Shown here: positions 43,266-53,651 of the stretch, piece by piece | Position numbering within the stretch: position 1 is the first letter of the stretch | Layout of the letters: each line of letters starts with the position of its first letter | Assembly: GCF_002929355.1 (NCBI RefSeq) | Contig: NZ_PJIR01000005.1 | Coordinates: 124,001-188,000, forward strand | Source of the DNA: Arthrobacter sp. B0490 | Lineage (GTDB): Bacteria; Actinomycetota; Actinomycetes; Actinomycetales; Micrococcaceae | Direction: 5' to 3' | DNA: 64,000 nt | Program-made: the position numbers and the translations under genes | The notes under the pieces: generated by a model | What the model was told of the DNA's origin: nothing | Seen by the model: only the letters and a program-made list of their open reading frames with translations | Databases searched by the model: none

Positions 43266-44687
43266 GTGTCTACCTCAGCTGCGGCTCGACCGCTGCGGGT
43301 CGCGATCATCGGCGCCGGTCCGGCAGGCGTCTACGCCGCCGACATCCTGACGAAGTCGAACGAGGTGCAGGGCGGGGACTTCGCCGTCAGCATCGACCTG
43401 TTCGACCAGTACCCGGCGCCCTACGGTCTCATCCGCTACGGCGTCGCACCTGACCATCCGCGGATCAAGGGGATCGTCAACGCCCTGCACAAGGTGCTCG
43501 ACCGCGGGGACATCCGCTTCCTCGGCAACATCAACTACGGCCGGGATCTCACGCTCTCCGACTTCCGCCGCTTCTACGACGCGGTGATCTTCGCGACGGG
43601 TGCCATCCGGGATGCCGACCTGGACATCCCGGGCGTCGAGCTCGACGGTTCGTTCGGTGGCGCCGACTTCGTCTCCTGGTACGACGGCCACCCCGACGTC
43701 AGCCGCGACTGGCCGCTGGAGGCCAGGGAGATCGCCGTGATCGGCAACGGCAACGTGGCCCTCGACGTGGCGAGGATCCTCTCGAAGCACGCCGACGACC
43801 TGCTGTCGACGGAGATCCCGGACAACGTCTACCAGGGGCTGAAGGCGTCCCCCGTCACCGACGTCCACGTCTTCGGTCGCCGCGGACCCGCCCAGGTGAA
43901 GTTCACGCCCCTGGAACTGCGCGAGCTGTCCCATTCGCGTGACGTGGACATCGTCCTGTACCCGGAGGACTTCGATTTCGACGCGGGGTCCGAAGAACAG
44001 ATCGCCACGAACAACCAGACGAAGACGATGGTGAAGACGCTCACCAACTGGCTCGTCGAGGACGAGCCGACGGGCGCGTCCCGCCGCCTGCACCTCCACT
44101 TCCTGCACTCGCCCGTCGAGATCCACGATTCCCCCGAGACGCCCGGCAAGGTCGCGGGCATGAAGTTCGAGCGGACCGAGCTCACCGGCGACGGCAACGT
44201 GCGTGGTACCGGGGAGATCATCGACTACCCCGTCCAGGCGGTGTACCGGGCCATCGGCTACTTCGGCTCGGAACTGCCCGAGGTCGGGTTCGACGGGAGC
44301 CGCGGTGTCATACCCAACGAGGGTGGCCGCGTGATCGACCAGGACGGGCAGCCGGTACCGGGCATCTACGCCACAGGGTGGATCAAGCGTGGGCCCGTGG
44401 GCCTCATCGGGCACACCAAGGGTGATGCGCTGGAGACGATCGGGTTCCTCCTCGAGGACCGGCTCAACCTCCCGCCCGCGGAGGACGCGTCCGAGGACGC
44501 CATCATCGGTCTCCTCGAGGAACGCGGCGTCCGCTACACGACCTGGGACGGCTGGCTGAAGCTGGACGCGCACGAGCTGAAGCTCGGGGCCAACTTCGTG
44601 AACACGTCCGGCAACGCGGAACTCGTGCGAGAGCGTGTGAAGCTCGTACCCCGCGAGGACATGGTTGCCATTTCTCGCGGCGAGTAG
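43266..44687 (+). CDS. Ferredoxin-NADP reductase (FprA/adrenodoxin-reductase type)
   Basis: A 473-residue FAD/NADP enzyme. The FAD motif is AIIGAGPAGVYAADIL, then DQYPAPYGLIRYGVAPDHP; the NADP motif is VIGNGNVALDVARIL with VFGRRGPAQVKF; and the C-terminal FAD block is YATGWIKRGPVGLIGHTKGDA. It passes electrons between NADPH and ferredoxin. The GTG at 43266 has GAAGAAGG nine bases ahead; earlier in-frame starts lack support. It stands alone before the GAF regulator. Confidence 0.92.
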   Translation: MSTSAAARPLRVAIIGAGPAGVYAADILTKSNEVQGGDFAVSIDLFDQYPAPYGLIRYGVAPDHPRIKGIVNALHKVLDRGDIRFLGNINYGRDLTLSDFRRFYDAVIFATGAIRDADLDIPGVELDGSFGGADFVSWYDGHPDVSRDWPLEAREIAVIGNGNVALDVARILSKHADDLLSTEIPDNVYQGLKASPVTDVHVFGRRGPAQVKFTPLELRELSHSRDVDIVLYPEDFDFDAGSEEQIATNNQTKTMVKTLTNWLVEDEPTGASRRLHLHFLHSPVEIHDSPETPGKVAGMKFERTELTGDGNVRGTGEIIDYPVQAVYRAIGYFGSELPEVGFDGSRGVIPNEGGRVIDQDGQPVPGIYATGWIKRGPVGLIGHTKGDALETIGFLLEDRLNLPPAEDASEDAIIGLLEERGVRYTTWDGWLKLDAHELKLGANFVNTSGNAELVRERVKLVPREDMVAISRGE

Positions 44688-44693
44688 TCCCGC

Positions 44694-44736
44694 TACACTG
44701 TGACCTGTCCCACGCTTCCACGCGGGGACAGGTCAC
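44694..44736 (+). promoter_or_regulatory. Promoter with a 12-bp inverted repeat before the GAF regulator
   Basis: TACACT at 44694-44699 is a likely -10. Directly after it, GTGACCTGTCCC (44700-44711) pairs with GGGACAGGTCAC (44725-44736), with an inner CGC/GCG stem. The element covers the transcription start. It could be an autoregulatory site, a leader hairpin, or the terminator of the reductase gene. Confidence 0.5.
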
Positions 44737-44750
44737 GAAGCGGAGTGCCG

Positions 44751-46103
44751 ATGACGTCGTCCCGTTCCATCCCTGTAGCCGAGTTGTCCTCCGTCGCGCT
44801 GCAGCGGGAGGCCCTCGCCGCCCATGAAGCCCTGGGTAGCGGTGCGGGCGTCGACGGCAGGCTGCGCGGGATCGTCCGCGACTCCTGGCTCAGGTCCCTG
44901 GCATTCCTGCCGAGCCCGTCGACGGCGGGCGCCAGAATGTTCTGTTCCGAGGAGGAACTCGAGGCGTACCGGCAGGGGCACCCCCTTGCGGCGATCATGC
45001 CTGTGATCGACCGGCTGCTCGTCCAGCCGAGTCTCGAAGCAGGGATGCTCGTCGCCGTCGGCGACGAGAACGGCAGGCTCCTGTGGGTCGACGGCGATCG
45101 CGAACTGCGTCGCCGGGCCGAGGGGATGTTGTTCGTCCCCGGGGCCGACTGGTCGGAGGCGACCGTCGGGACCAGTGCGCCGGGTACGGCCCTGGCCCTC
45201 GAGCGCAGCGTGCAGATCGCGGGAGCCGAGCATTTCAGTCCCCAGGTGCATCCGTGGAGCTGCACCGCGGTTCCCCTGCACGACCCGGACTCGGGGACCG
45301 TCCTGGGCGTCATCGACATCACGGGGACGGCCGACGCCGTGGGGACCCATACGCTGTCCCTCGTGGAGGCGGCGGTCGCTGCCGCGGAGGCGCAGTTGAG
45401 CATCCACCGACTCCAGGGCCGCCTGCCGAGGGCGAAGCGGGCCCGGCCGGCACGCGTACCGGCCGCCCTCTACCGGAACAGCCTGCAGATCCTGGGGACC
45501 GACCATGGTGTGGTGCATGCCGGCGGAGCGTCCCTCGAACTCAGCCTCCGCCACGCCGAACTGTTGACCCTCCTGGCCCTGCATCCGGAGGGCCTCACGG
45601 CGGACCAGCTCGGCACCATGGCGTACCCCGAGGACGCCTCGGGCACGACGGTCCGGGCGGAGATGCTGCGGCTGCGCAAGGTCCTGGCCGAGCACGGCAA
45701 GGCGATCGTGCCGCAGTCCCGGCCGTACCGCCTCCCGGGAGAGCTGGTCGTCGACGCGGTCCAGGTGCTGAACTACCTGCATCGCGGAGCGCACCGCATG
45801 GCGCTCGCCATCTACCGGGGCCCGGTCCTGCCGCGCTCGCAGGCCCCGGCCATCACCCGTCTGCGCAGCGAGGTATCCACCCTGCTGCGGGATGCCGTGC
45901 TGACCGACGGTGCACCGGAGACGGTCCTGGATTACCTCGCGCTCCCGGAGGCGGAATACGACGTCGAGGCGTGGCAGCTGGCGCTGCGGGTCCTGCCCGG
46001 ACGTTCACCGCGGCGTGCTGTCGTCGTCGCACATACGGAGTGGCTCGAGGCGGAACTAGGAGTCCCGCCTTCGTTACTCACAGGTTTTCCCAAGTTCCGT
46101 TAG
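44751..46103 (+). CDS. GAF-domain transcriptional regulator, likely activator of the aldehyde dehydrogenase genes
   Basis: A 450-residue regulator. A GAF region (~90-215) contains GADWSEATVGTSAPGTAL and CTAVPLHDPDSGTVLGVIDITG. A C-terminal winged-helix region has LLTLLALHPEGLTADQLGTMAYPED and TVRAEMLRLRKVL. There is no sigma-54 AAA domain. Proteins of this type usually lie directly before an acetaldehyde-type dehydrogenase and DUF779 in Arthrobacter relatives; here a peptidase gene intervenes. The ATG at 44751 has GGAG six bases ahead. Confidence 0.8.
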   Translation: MTSSRSIPVAELSSVALQREALAAHEALGSGAGVDGRLRGIVRDSWLRSLAFLPSPSTAGARMFCSEEELEAYRQGHPLAAIMPVIDRLLVQPSLEAGMLVAVGDENGRLLWVDGDRELRRRAEGMLFVPGADWSEATVGTSAPGTALALERSVQIAGAEHFSPQVHPWSCTAVPLHDPDSGTVLGVIDITGTADAVGTHTLSLVEAAVAAAEAQLSIHRLQGRLPRAKRARPARVPAALYRNSLQILGTDHGVVHAGGASLELSLRHAELLTLLALHPEGLTADQLGTMAYPEDASGTTVRAEMLRLRKVLAEHGKAIVPQSRPYRLPGELVVDAVQVLNYLHRGAHRMALAIYRGPVLPRSQAPAITRLRSEVSTLLRDAVLTDGAPETVLDYLALPEAEYDVEAWQLALRVLPGRSPRRAVVVAHTEWLEAELGVPPSLLTGFPKFR

Positions 46104-46138
46104 CAATTGTGGGCATCAGTCGCAGGGAGGCCCGGGAT

Positions 46139-46157
46139 CGGGCTAACGTTAGGCCCG
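46139..46157. promoter_or_regulatory. Palindrome after the GAF regulator gene
   Basis: CTAACGTTAG (46143-46152) is a perfect 10-bp palindrome extended by CGGG and CCCG arms with a one-base bulge. It lies 36 bases after the regulator stop, so it may be a terminator or an operator for the peptidase gene. Confidence 0.4.
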
Positions 46158-46228
46158 GTGGCTGGGCACCCGGTGGACTGTCCGTCGGTCGAACGCACTA
46201 TCCGCACAGCATCTACAAGGGGAATTCC

Positions 46229-48232
46229 GTGACACAGCCTGTACAGCTCCCGGGTACGGCAAGGGCGCAGAGACGGAGTGGCCGTACCTCCCGCACGAAG
46301 ATGAACGCCAGCCTGGCGATGGTCGTCTGCTTCGTAGGCTTCCAGGGCATCGTCCCCCAGTCGTGGGAGACCGCAGCCGCCTTGTCCCCGGAAGGGGTGG
46401 CCGGCTCCGGCGTGGCTGCGTCGGACGGCATCCGTCCCACGGGTGACGTCGGCTCGTCCCTGCTGCTGCCACGGGGTGGCTCCGACGCACTCGACCCGCT
46501 CGATCCCGGGACCGCCGGCGCCAAACCCAAGCCCGCGGTCGATATCACGGCAGGCGAACCGACTGTGGCTGCGGCGGGCTTCTTCGCCCGCCCGCGCGCC
46601 GGAGACCTCTTCGCACCCCTCGAAGGGCTCAGTCCGAGCTCCGCCTTCGGTTTCCGCACGAGTCCCATCACAGGTGAGGCCGGCGAGTTCCACACGGGCC
46701 AGGACTATTCCGCCCCCTGCGGCACGCCGGTCTACGCGGCCGACGCCGGTACTGTGCGGGCTGTCGGCTGGCACCAGTGGGGTGGCGGCAACCGGGTGGA
46801 GGTGGATCACGGCAACGGCCTCATCACGAGCTACAACCACCTCCGCGGCATCACGGTCAGCGAGGGTGACACCGTCAGGGGCGGGGACGCGATAGCGGAA
46901 GTCGGGACCACGGGTTCCTCGACCGGTTGCCACCTGCACTTCGAGACCATCCTCAACGGGGAGCATGTCGATCCGCTGCGCTGGAAGCTCATCGCATCCC
47001 AGCACCATGCCCGGAAAGGCGAGTTCAAGGATTTCTCTCCCGGGGGCGACGGCGCAGCCGACATCCCGGTCTGGGCGCAGTCCTCCACCCGTTCCGACCA
47101 GCCCGCACCGGTGACCGACGCATTGCCTCAAGCCTTCGGTGCCTCGGGAAGCACGGCTGCCGCAGCCCATGACCACGGCCAGGCACCCGCCGTGGCTCCG
47201 ACCGTGCCGAAGGCTCCGGACACGAGGGCTCCGGAGACGAAGGCTCCGGGTACCAAGGTGCCGGAGACGAAGGTGCCGGATACCAAGGCCCCGGATACCA
47301 AGGCCCCGGATACGAAGGCTCCGGGTACCAAGGTGCCGGAGACGAAGGTGCCGGAGACGAAGGTGCCGGATACGAAGGCTCCGGAGACGAAGGTGCCGGA
47401 GACGAAGGTGCCGGATACTAAGGTGCCGGAGACGAAGGTGCCGGAGACGAAGGTGCCGGAGACGAAGGTGCCGGAGACGAAGGCTCCGGATACGAAGGCT
47501 CCGGATACCAAGGCCCCGGATACCACGGCCCCGGATGCAGAGCCGGGTACGAAGCCGGGGACGACCCCGCCTGCCGGGACGACCCCGCCTGCCGGCACGA
47601 CCCCGCCTGCGGGAACGACTCCGCCTGCGGGGACGACTCCGCCTGCGACGCCGCCTGCCGGTACGACTCCGCCTGCGGGTACGACTCCGCCTGCGGGAAC
47701 GACGCCGCCTGCGACCCCGCCTGCTACGCCGCCTGCTACGCCGCCTGCGACACCGCCTGCTACGCCGCCTGCCGGGATGACTCCGCCCGCGACCCCGCCT
47801 GCCGGGACGACTCCGCCTGCGACGCCGCCTGCCGGGACGACTTCGCCTGCGACGCCGCCTGCCGGGACGACTCCGCCTGCGACCGATCCTGGTGCAGACG
47901 CTGAGCCCGAACTTCCGTGCGATGCCGATCCGTCGACTCCCGAACTCGACGAGCCTGTACCCGGCACCGACCCTGTACCCGGCACCGACCCTGCGCCCGC
48001 CACCGAGCCTGCACCCGGCACCGAGCCTGCGCCGGCCGGCGAGCCCGCTCCGGGTACCGATCCCGCAGCTCCCGCCTATCCGGCATGCGACGATGCCGAG
48101 ACGCCCGAGCCGGGCGCCGATCCCGCGCCGGCACCCGCAGCGGTTCCGGGACAGGGGGATCCCGCCGCGCCCGCTCCCGCTCCCGCACAGCCTGCAGTCG
48201 CGGCGGTCGTACCGACCCCCGAGCAGGGTTAG
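46229..48232 (+). CDS. Secreted M23 (LytM-type) peptidase with pentapeptide and PPAG tandem repeats
   Basis: A 667-residue cell-wall peptidase. A basic start and hydrophobic helix ([16 protein letters not shown] near residue 30) act as an export signal. The LytM domain (~125-250) has metal ligands His155 and Asp159 ([11 protein letters not shown]) and His235/His237 (CHLHFE). Then come 22 PETK-type pentapeptides (residues 329-438), a TTPPAG region (~445-552) and a Pro/Asp/Glu-rich tail. It should cut peptidoglycan cross-links while the repeats span the wall. No sortase motif is visible. The GTG at 46229 has AAGGGGA ahead. Confidence 0.87.
   Translation: MTQPVQLPGTARAQRRSGRTSRTKMNASLAMVVCFVGFQGIVPQSWETAAALSPEGVAGSGVAASDGIRPTGDVGSSLLLPRGGSDALDPLDPGTAGAKPKPAVDITAGEPTVAAAGFFARPRAGDLFAPLEGLSPSSAFGFRTSPITGEAGEFHTGQDYSAPCGTPVYAADAGTVRAVGWHQWGGGNRVEVDHGNGLITSYNHLRGITVSEGDTVRGGDAIAEVGTTGSSTGCHLHFETILNGEHVDPLRWKLIASQHHARKGEFKDFSPGGDGAADIPVWAQSSTRSDQPAPVTDALPQAFGASGSTAAAAHDHGQAPAVAPTVPKAPDTRAPETKAPGTKVPETKVPDTKAPDTKAPDTKAPGTKVPETKVPETKVPDTKAPETKVPETKVPDTKVPETKVPETKVPETKVPETKAPDTKAPDTKAPDTTAPDAEPGTKPGTTPPAGTTPPAGTTPPAGTTPPAGTTPPATPPAGTTPPAGTTPPAGTTPPATPPATPPATPPATPPATPPAGMTPPATPPAGTTPPATPPAGTTSPATPPAGTTPPATDPGADAEPELPCDADPSTPELDEPVPGTDPVPGTDPAPATEPAPGTEPAPAGEPAPGTDPAAPAYPACDDAETPEPGADPAPAPAAVPGQGDPAAPAPAPAQPAVAAVVPTPEQG
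47213..47542. repeat. 22 tandem 15-bp repeats inside the peptidase gene
   Basis: Units of the form G(C/T)(C/G)CCGGA(G/T)AC(G/C)AAG encode [10 protein letters not shown] and close variants, 22 in a row with no break in phase. Many neighbouring units are identical in DNA, so gain or loss of whole units would keep the reading frame. Confidence 0.9.
47561..47883. repeat. TTPPAG-encoding low-complexity repeat
   Basis: Repeats of 9, 12 or 18 bases, all multiples of three, encode TTPPAG and TPPA units. It directly follows the pentapeptide array and ends at [10 protein letters not shown]. Confidence 0.85.
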
Positions 48233-48306
48233 TCGCAGCATTCCTCCGTGGGTCGTCGTGGCGGCCCCGGCGGGGAGGGTCCGGCCAAGGAACGTCCGGC
48301 AGGACC

Positions 48307-48365
48307 ATGCAACGTCGATGCAACGTTCGGCCTCCTAGGCTGAACTCCAGGGACGACGACGTCCC
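48307..48365 (+). promoter_or_regulatory. Promoter region of the aldehyde dehydrogenase operon with direct repeats
   Basis: ATGCAACGT occurs at 48307-48315 and 48318-48326, 11 bases apart, ending ten bases before a -10-like TAGGCT (48336-48341). Past the expected start, GGGACG (48350-48355) pairs with CGTCCC (48360-48365), so the mRNA would begin with a small hairpin. The direct repeat overlaps the -35 area, as for an activator such as the GAF regulator upstream. Confidence 0.5.
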
Positions 48366-48393
48366 GAACACCCGGAGTTCAAGGAGTCGGACA

Positions 48394-49917
<1,524 letters not shown>

Positions 49918-49925
49918 GAGGCACC

Positions 49926-50360
49926 ATGACCGTCGAAGCCTCGGTGACCATCCCGGGGGAGACCTTCTCCCGGGTGGCTCTCACCGACAGCGCCGTCGAA
50001 CTGCTGGACAAGCTGTGGCTCATCCACGGGCCGCTGATGTTCCACCAGTCAGGCGGATGCTGCGACGGCTCGTCGCCGATGTGCTATCCGGCAGGCGAGT
50101 TCATCACCGCAGAGGCCGACGTGCTGCTCGGCGTCCTCGACATCTCGCGCGGCGCGGAGGGACGCGCCGATGCGGGCGTCCCGGGAGGGGCTGACGGCGA
50201 CGGCCCGCGGCTCATCGAGTTCTGGATGTCGCGGGAACAGTTCGAGTACTGGCGCCACACGCACCTGACGGTCGACGTGGTGCCGGGGCGGGGGAGCGGC
50301 TTCTCGGTGGAGGCGCCGGAGGGGAAGAGATTCCTCATCCGCTCCCGCCTGATGGGCTAG
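49926..50360 (+). CDS. DUF779 family protein
   Basis: A 144-residue protein of unknown function. A cysteine cluster GGCCDGSSPMCYP near residue 43 could bind a metal, and the C-terminal half contains QFEYWRHTHLTVDVV. It almost always follows this kind of aldehyde dehydrogenase, eight bases behind here. The operon ends at a strong terminator. Confidence 0.88.
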   Translation: MTVEASVTIPGETFSRVALTDSAVELLDKLWLIHGPLMFHQSGGCCDGSSPMCYPAGEFITAEADVLLGVLDISRGAEGRADAGVPGGADGDGPRLIEFWMSREQFEYWRHTHLTVDVVPGRGSGFSVEAPEGKRFLIRSRLMG

Positions 50361-50365
50361 ATACG

Positions 50366-50407
50366 TGACGGAAGGGGCCGGCGCAGTCGCGCCGGCCCCT
50401 TCCGTCA
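50366..50407. terminator. 19-bp-stem terminator between convergent genes
   Basis: TGACGGAAGGGGCCGGCGC (50366-50384) pairs perfectly with 50389-50407 over an AGTC loop. The right end overlaps the stop of the convergent ArsR gene by three bases. Confidence 0.8.
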
Positions 50408-50743
50408 TGAAGGCTCCACGACCGGATGCCCGGCAGGTCCGAGGTGCGCGGGATCCACCGCGAGGACGATCCCGAGGAGGTCGGTCAGCGCGTGGCCGAG
50501 CTTCGGGTCCACGAGCTCGTAGCGCGAGCGCCGGCCCTCGGGCACCGACACCACGAGCCCGCACCCGCGCAGGCAGGAGAGGTGGTTGGACAGGCTCTGG
50601 CGGCTGACGCCGAGGCATCCGGCGAGATCGCTGGGATAAGCCGGAGCGTCCCGCAGAGCCACCAGGATCCGCACGCGTGTCGGATCGGACAGGGCGGTGC
50701 CCACCCGCTGGAGCACGGAGGTCGAGGTCAGGGTCTGCAGCAT
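50405..50743 (-). CDS. ArsR-family metal-type repressor
   Basis: A 112-residue winged-helix regulator. The recognition region is PSDLAGCLGVSRQSLSNHLSCLRGCGLV, followed by the wing VPEGRRSRYELVDP. Cysteines in CLGV and CLRGC lie in the helix where some relatives bind metal. It starts in a TGATG overlap with the CDF exporter and so is made after the transporter it probably controls. Confidence 0.87.
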   Translation of the reverse strand: MLQTLTSTSVLQRVGTALSDPTRVRILVALRDAPAYPSDLAGCLGVSRQSLSNHLSCLRGCGLVVSVPEGRRSRYELVDPKLGHALTDLLGIVLAVDPAHLGPAGHPVVEPS

Positions 50744-51654
50744 CAGTGGCTCAACTCCCTCTCGTGGGGCACGTGGTCCAGCGGTTCGATCTGGAAGGTG
50801 CAGTGGTCGATGCTGACGTCGAAGTGACCGGCGACGCATTCCTGGAGCTGGTCGAGGACGACATGCGCCGACCCGTCGCGGTAGCAGTCGTCGTCGACGA
50901 CGATGTGCGCGGTGAGGACGGGCAGCCCGGTGGCGATCTGCGTGATGTGGAGGTCGTGGACGTCGCGCACCAGCGGCAGGCGCGCGATGTGGGCGCGTAC
51001 CTCCTCGAGGTCGATCCCCGCGGGGGTGGACTCGAGCAGCACGTCGATCGTCTCACGCAGCAGTTTCAGGGTCCGCGGGATGATCAGGGCGCCGATGAGG
51101 AGGGCCACCACGGCGTCGGCGCGCATCCAGCCCGTCAGCGTGATGACGACGGCCGCGACGATCACGGCCACGGACCCGAGGGCGTCGTTGAGCACCTCCA
51201 GGAAGGCTGCCCTCAGGTTGAAGCTCGCGGCGCGGTGGCGGGAGAGGAGCGCGAGGGCGGCGAGGTTGCCCGCGAGGCCGATGACGCCGAACACGGCCAT
51301 CTCCGGGGCAGCGACATCCTCCGGGGTGATCAGGCGGTGCACCCCCTCGACGAGTACGTAGGCCCCGACGGCGAGCAGGAAGGCGGCCTGCAGCAGGGCA
51401 GCGATCACCTCCGCCCTGCGGAACCCCCAGGAGCGGCGCGCGGTGGCGGGCCGGACCGAGAGTGTCGCGGCACCGAGCGCCATGGCCAGGCCTGCGGCGT
51501 CGGTCAGCACATGGACGGAGTCGAAGAGCAGGGCGAGGCTGCCAGTCCACAGCGCCCCGATGATCTGGAGCACGAAGACGGCGAGCGTGATGGCGAGAGC
51601 GCCGGCCAGCGGTCCGCGTCCGGCCGCGCCCGCTGGCGCGTGGTGGGATCCCAT
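50743..51654 (-). CDS. CDF-family cation efflux transporter
   Basis: A 303-residue exporter with six helices and a C-terminal cytoplasmic domain. Transport-site residues in helix 2 are His48 and Asp52 (DSVHVLTD). In helix 5 the usual His-x3-Asp appears as Glu153 and Asp157 (EVLND), which may alter metal choice. The N-terminal HH and the histidines near the end could also bind metal. The ATG at 51654 lies six bases after TACTAT on the minus strand. ArsR follows with a one-base overlap. Confidence 0.9.
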   Translation of the reverse strand: MGSHHAPAGAAGRGPLAGALAITLAVFVLQIIGALWTGSLALLFDSVHVLTDAAGLAMALGAATLSVRPATARRSWGFRRAEVIAALLQAAFLLAVGAYVLVEGVHRLITPEDVAAPEMAVFGVIGLAGNLAALALLSRHRAASFNLRAAFLEVLNDALGSVAVIVAAVVITLTGWMRADAVVALLIGALIIPRTLKLLRETIDVLLESTPAGIDLEEVRAHIARLPLVRDVHDLHITQIATGLPVLTAHIVVDDDCYRDGSAHVVLDQLQECVAGHFDVSIDHCTFQIEPLDHVPHERELSH

Positions 51655-51660
51655 GGTCCG

Positions 51661-51666
51661 ATAGTA
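51661..51666 (-). promoter_or_regulatory. Leaderless-type -10 of the CDF-ArsR operon
   Basis: TACTAT on the minus strand, six bases before the ATG at 51654. Confidence 0.55.
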
Positions 51667-51728
51667 CAGCGGGGCGTGAACCTTAGGTGCTGACGAGGGT
51701 CACTGGTATGGTGGCCGTCTCTGACCGA

Positions 51729-51779
51729 CCGGACGGCACATCAGGTCCGGAAGGCCATGCTGCGTAGGGCAGGAAGGCC
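51729..51779 (+). ncRNA. Structured leader before the ANTAR gene that hides its ribosome site
   Basis: Two hairpins in a row. CCGGAC (51729-51734) pairs with GTCCGG (51745-51750). GGCC and CTGC (51753-51763) then pair with GCAG and GGCC (51769-51779). The second stem contains the Shine-Dalgarno AGGAAGG (51771-51777) of the ATG at 51783. A TATGGT at ~51709 could be the -10. ANTAR proteins bind tandem hairpins, so self-control is possible; the loops do not match the known six-base ANTAR loop. Confidence 0.4.
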
Positions 51780-51782
51780 ACC

Positions 51783-52526
51783 ATGGCCACGGAGGACAGG
51801 CACGACCTCGACGGCAGCTGGATCGCACCGCAGGACGATATCGCCTTGAGGCTGAGCAAGCTCGCGCGGTCCCTGCAGCGTCAGGACTCCGAGGACGCCG
51901 TCCTCGAGCGGCTGGTGCGTACCGCGGTCACGCTGGTACCCGGCGCCGACGAGGCCTCGATCACCCTCGTGACCGGCCGCCACAAGGTGCAGTCCCGGGC
52001 GCCATCGGGCAATCTCGCCCGGACCCTCGACGAACTCCAGGAGCGCACGGGACAGGGGCCGTGCATGAGTGCCGTCTACGACGAGCAGACCGTCAGCGTC
52101 CCGGACCTGCGGATCGAGCAACGCTGGCCCAGGTTCTCTGCGAAGGCGGCGGAGGCCGGGGCCGGCAGCATGCTCGCCTTCCAGCTGTTCGTCGAGGGGG
52201 ACAACCTCGGGGCCATGAACCTCGTGGGCCGTTCGGCCCATGCCTTCACCGAGGAGTCCGACTACGTGGGCTCGCTGGTCGCGTCCCATGCCGCCGTCGC
52301 GTTCGCCGATGCGCAGAAACTCCACCAGTTCAAGGACGCCGTCGCCACGCGTGACCTGATCGGCCAGGCGAAGGGGATCCTGATGGAGAGGTACGGGGTC
52401 ACGGCCGGTCAGGCGTTCATCATGCTCGTGCAGGTGTCCACGAAGACGAACGCGAAGCTCCTGGTGGTCGCCGAGGAGCTGGCCACCACGGGCAGCCTTC
52501 CGGTACGTGCCCGCGGGAAGGGCTGA
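51783..52526 (+). CDS. GAF-ANTAR domain RNA-binding regulator
   Basis: A 247-residue protein. A GAF domain spans ~20-160 with RTGQGPCMSAV and AGSMLAFQLFVEGDNLGAMNL. A C-terminal ANTAR domain (~175-235) shows RDLIGQAKGILMERYGVTAGQAF. ANTAR proteins act as antiterminators by binding RNA hairpins. A paralog with nearly the same ANTAR stretch ends the window at 63690. The signal sensed by the GAF domain is unknown. Confidence 0.88.
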   Translation: MATEDRHDLDGSWIAPQDDIALRLSKLARSLQRQDSEDAVLERLVRTAVTLVPGADEASITLVTGRHKVQSRAPSGNLARTLDELQERTGQGPCMSAVYDEQTVSVPDLRIEQRWPRFSAKAAEAGAGSMLAFQLFVEGDNLGAMNLVGRSAHAFTEESDYVGSLVASHAAVAFADAQKLHQFKDAVATRDLIGQAKGILMERYGVTAGQAFIMLVQVSTKTNAKLLVVAEELATTGSLPVRARGKG

Positions 52527-52556
52527 CCGGACCCGCGCGTCCTCCGGTGGTGCCGG

Positions 52557-53531
<975 letters not shown>

Positions 53532-53615
53532 GGGAGCCGCCTTTCGTCGGGGGCGTTCGATGCCCCGGCCAGCGTACGCCGCACCGGAGGCTCACGGGCG
53601 GGCCCCGCACCTTCG

Positions 53616-53645
53616 TTGCACGGTGTGCAATATTTCGCCTACTCT
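53616..53645 (+). promoter_or_regulatory. Promoter of the TetR gene with an operator over its -35
   Basis: TTGCAC-GGT-GTGCAA (53616-53630) is a perfect inverted repeat. Its left half doubles as a -35, 18 bases before TACTCT (53640-53645), which lies six bases before the GTG at 53652. Binding of the TetR protein here would shut its own promoter. Confidence 0.6.
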
Positions 53646-53651
53646 GGGACG

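Noticed and set aside
47213..47883. CRISPR-like regular repeats
   Set aside because: Units are contiguous with no unique spacers and stay in one reading frame, so it is a protein-coding tandem repeat.
46100..48241. A 713-codon open frame on the minus strand opposite the repeat-bearing peptidase
   Set aside because: It is mostly Arg/Gly repeats made by reading the GC-rich tandem repeats backwards; the plus strand has the signal peptide, LytM motifs and ribosome site.
51741..51754. A 14-base match to the conserved part of bacterial SRP RNA (TCAGGTCCGGAAGG)
   Set aside because: The following AGCAGC stem strand is missing and no full SRP hairpin can be drawn; it is better explained as part of the ANTAR leader.
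51709..51783. Pairing of ATGGTGGCC (~51709) with GGCCACCAT at the ANTAR start codon
   Set aside because: The left arm overlaps the probable -10 and would not be transcribed.
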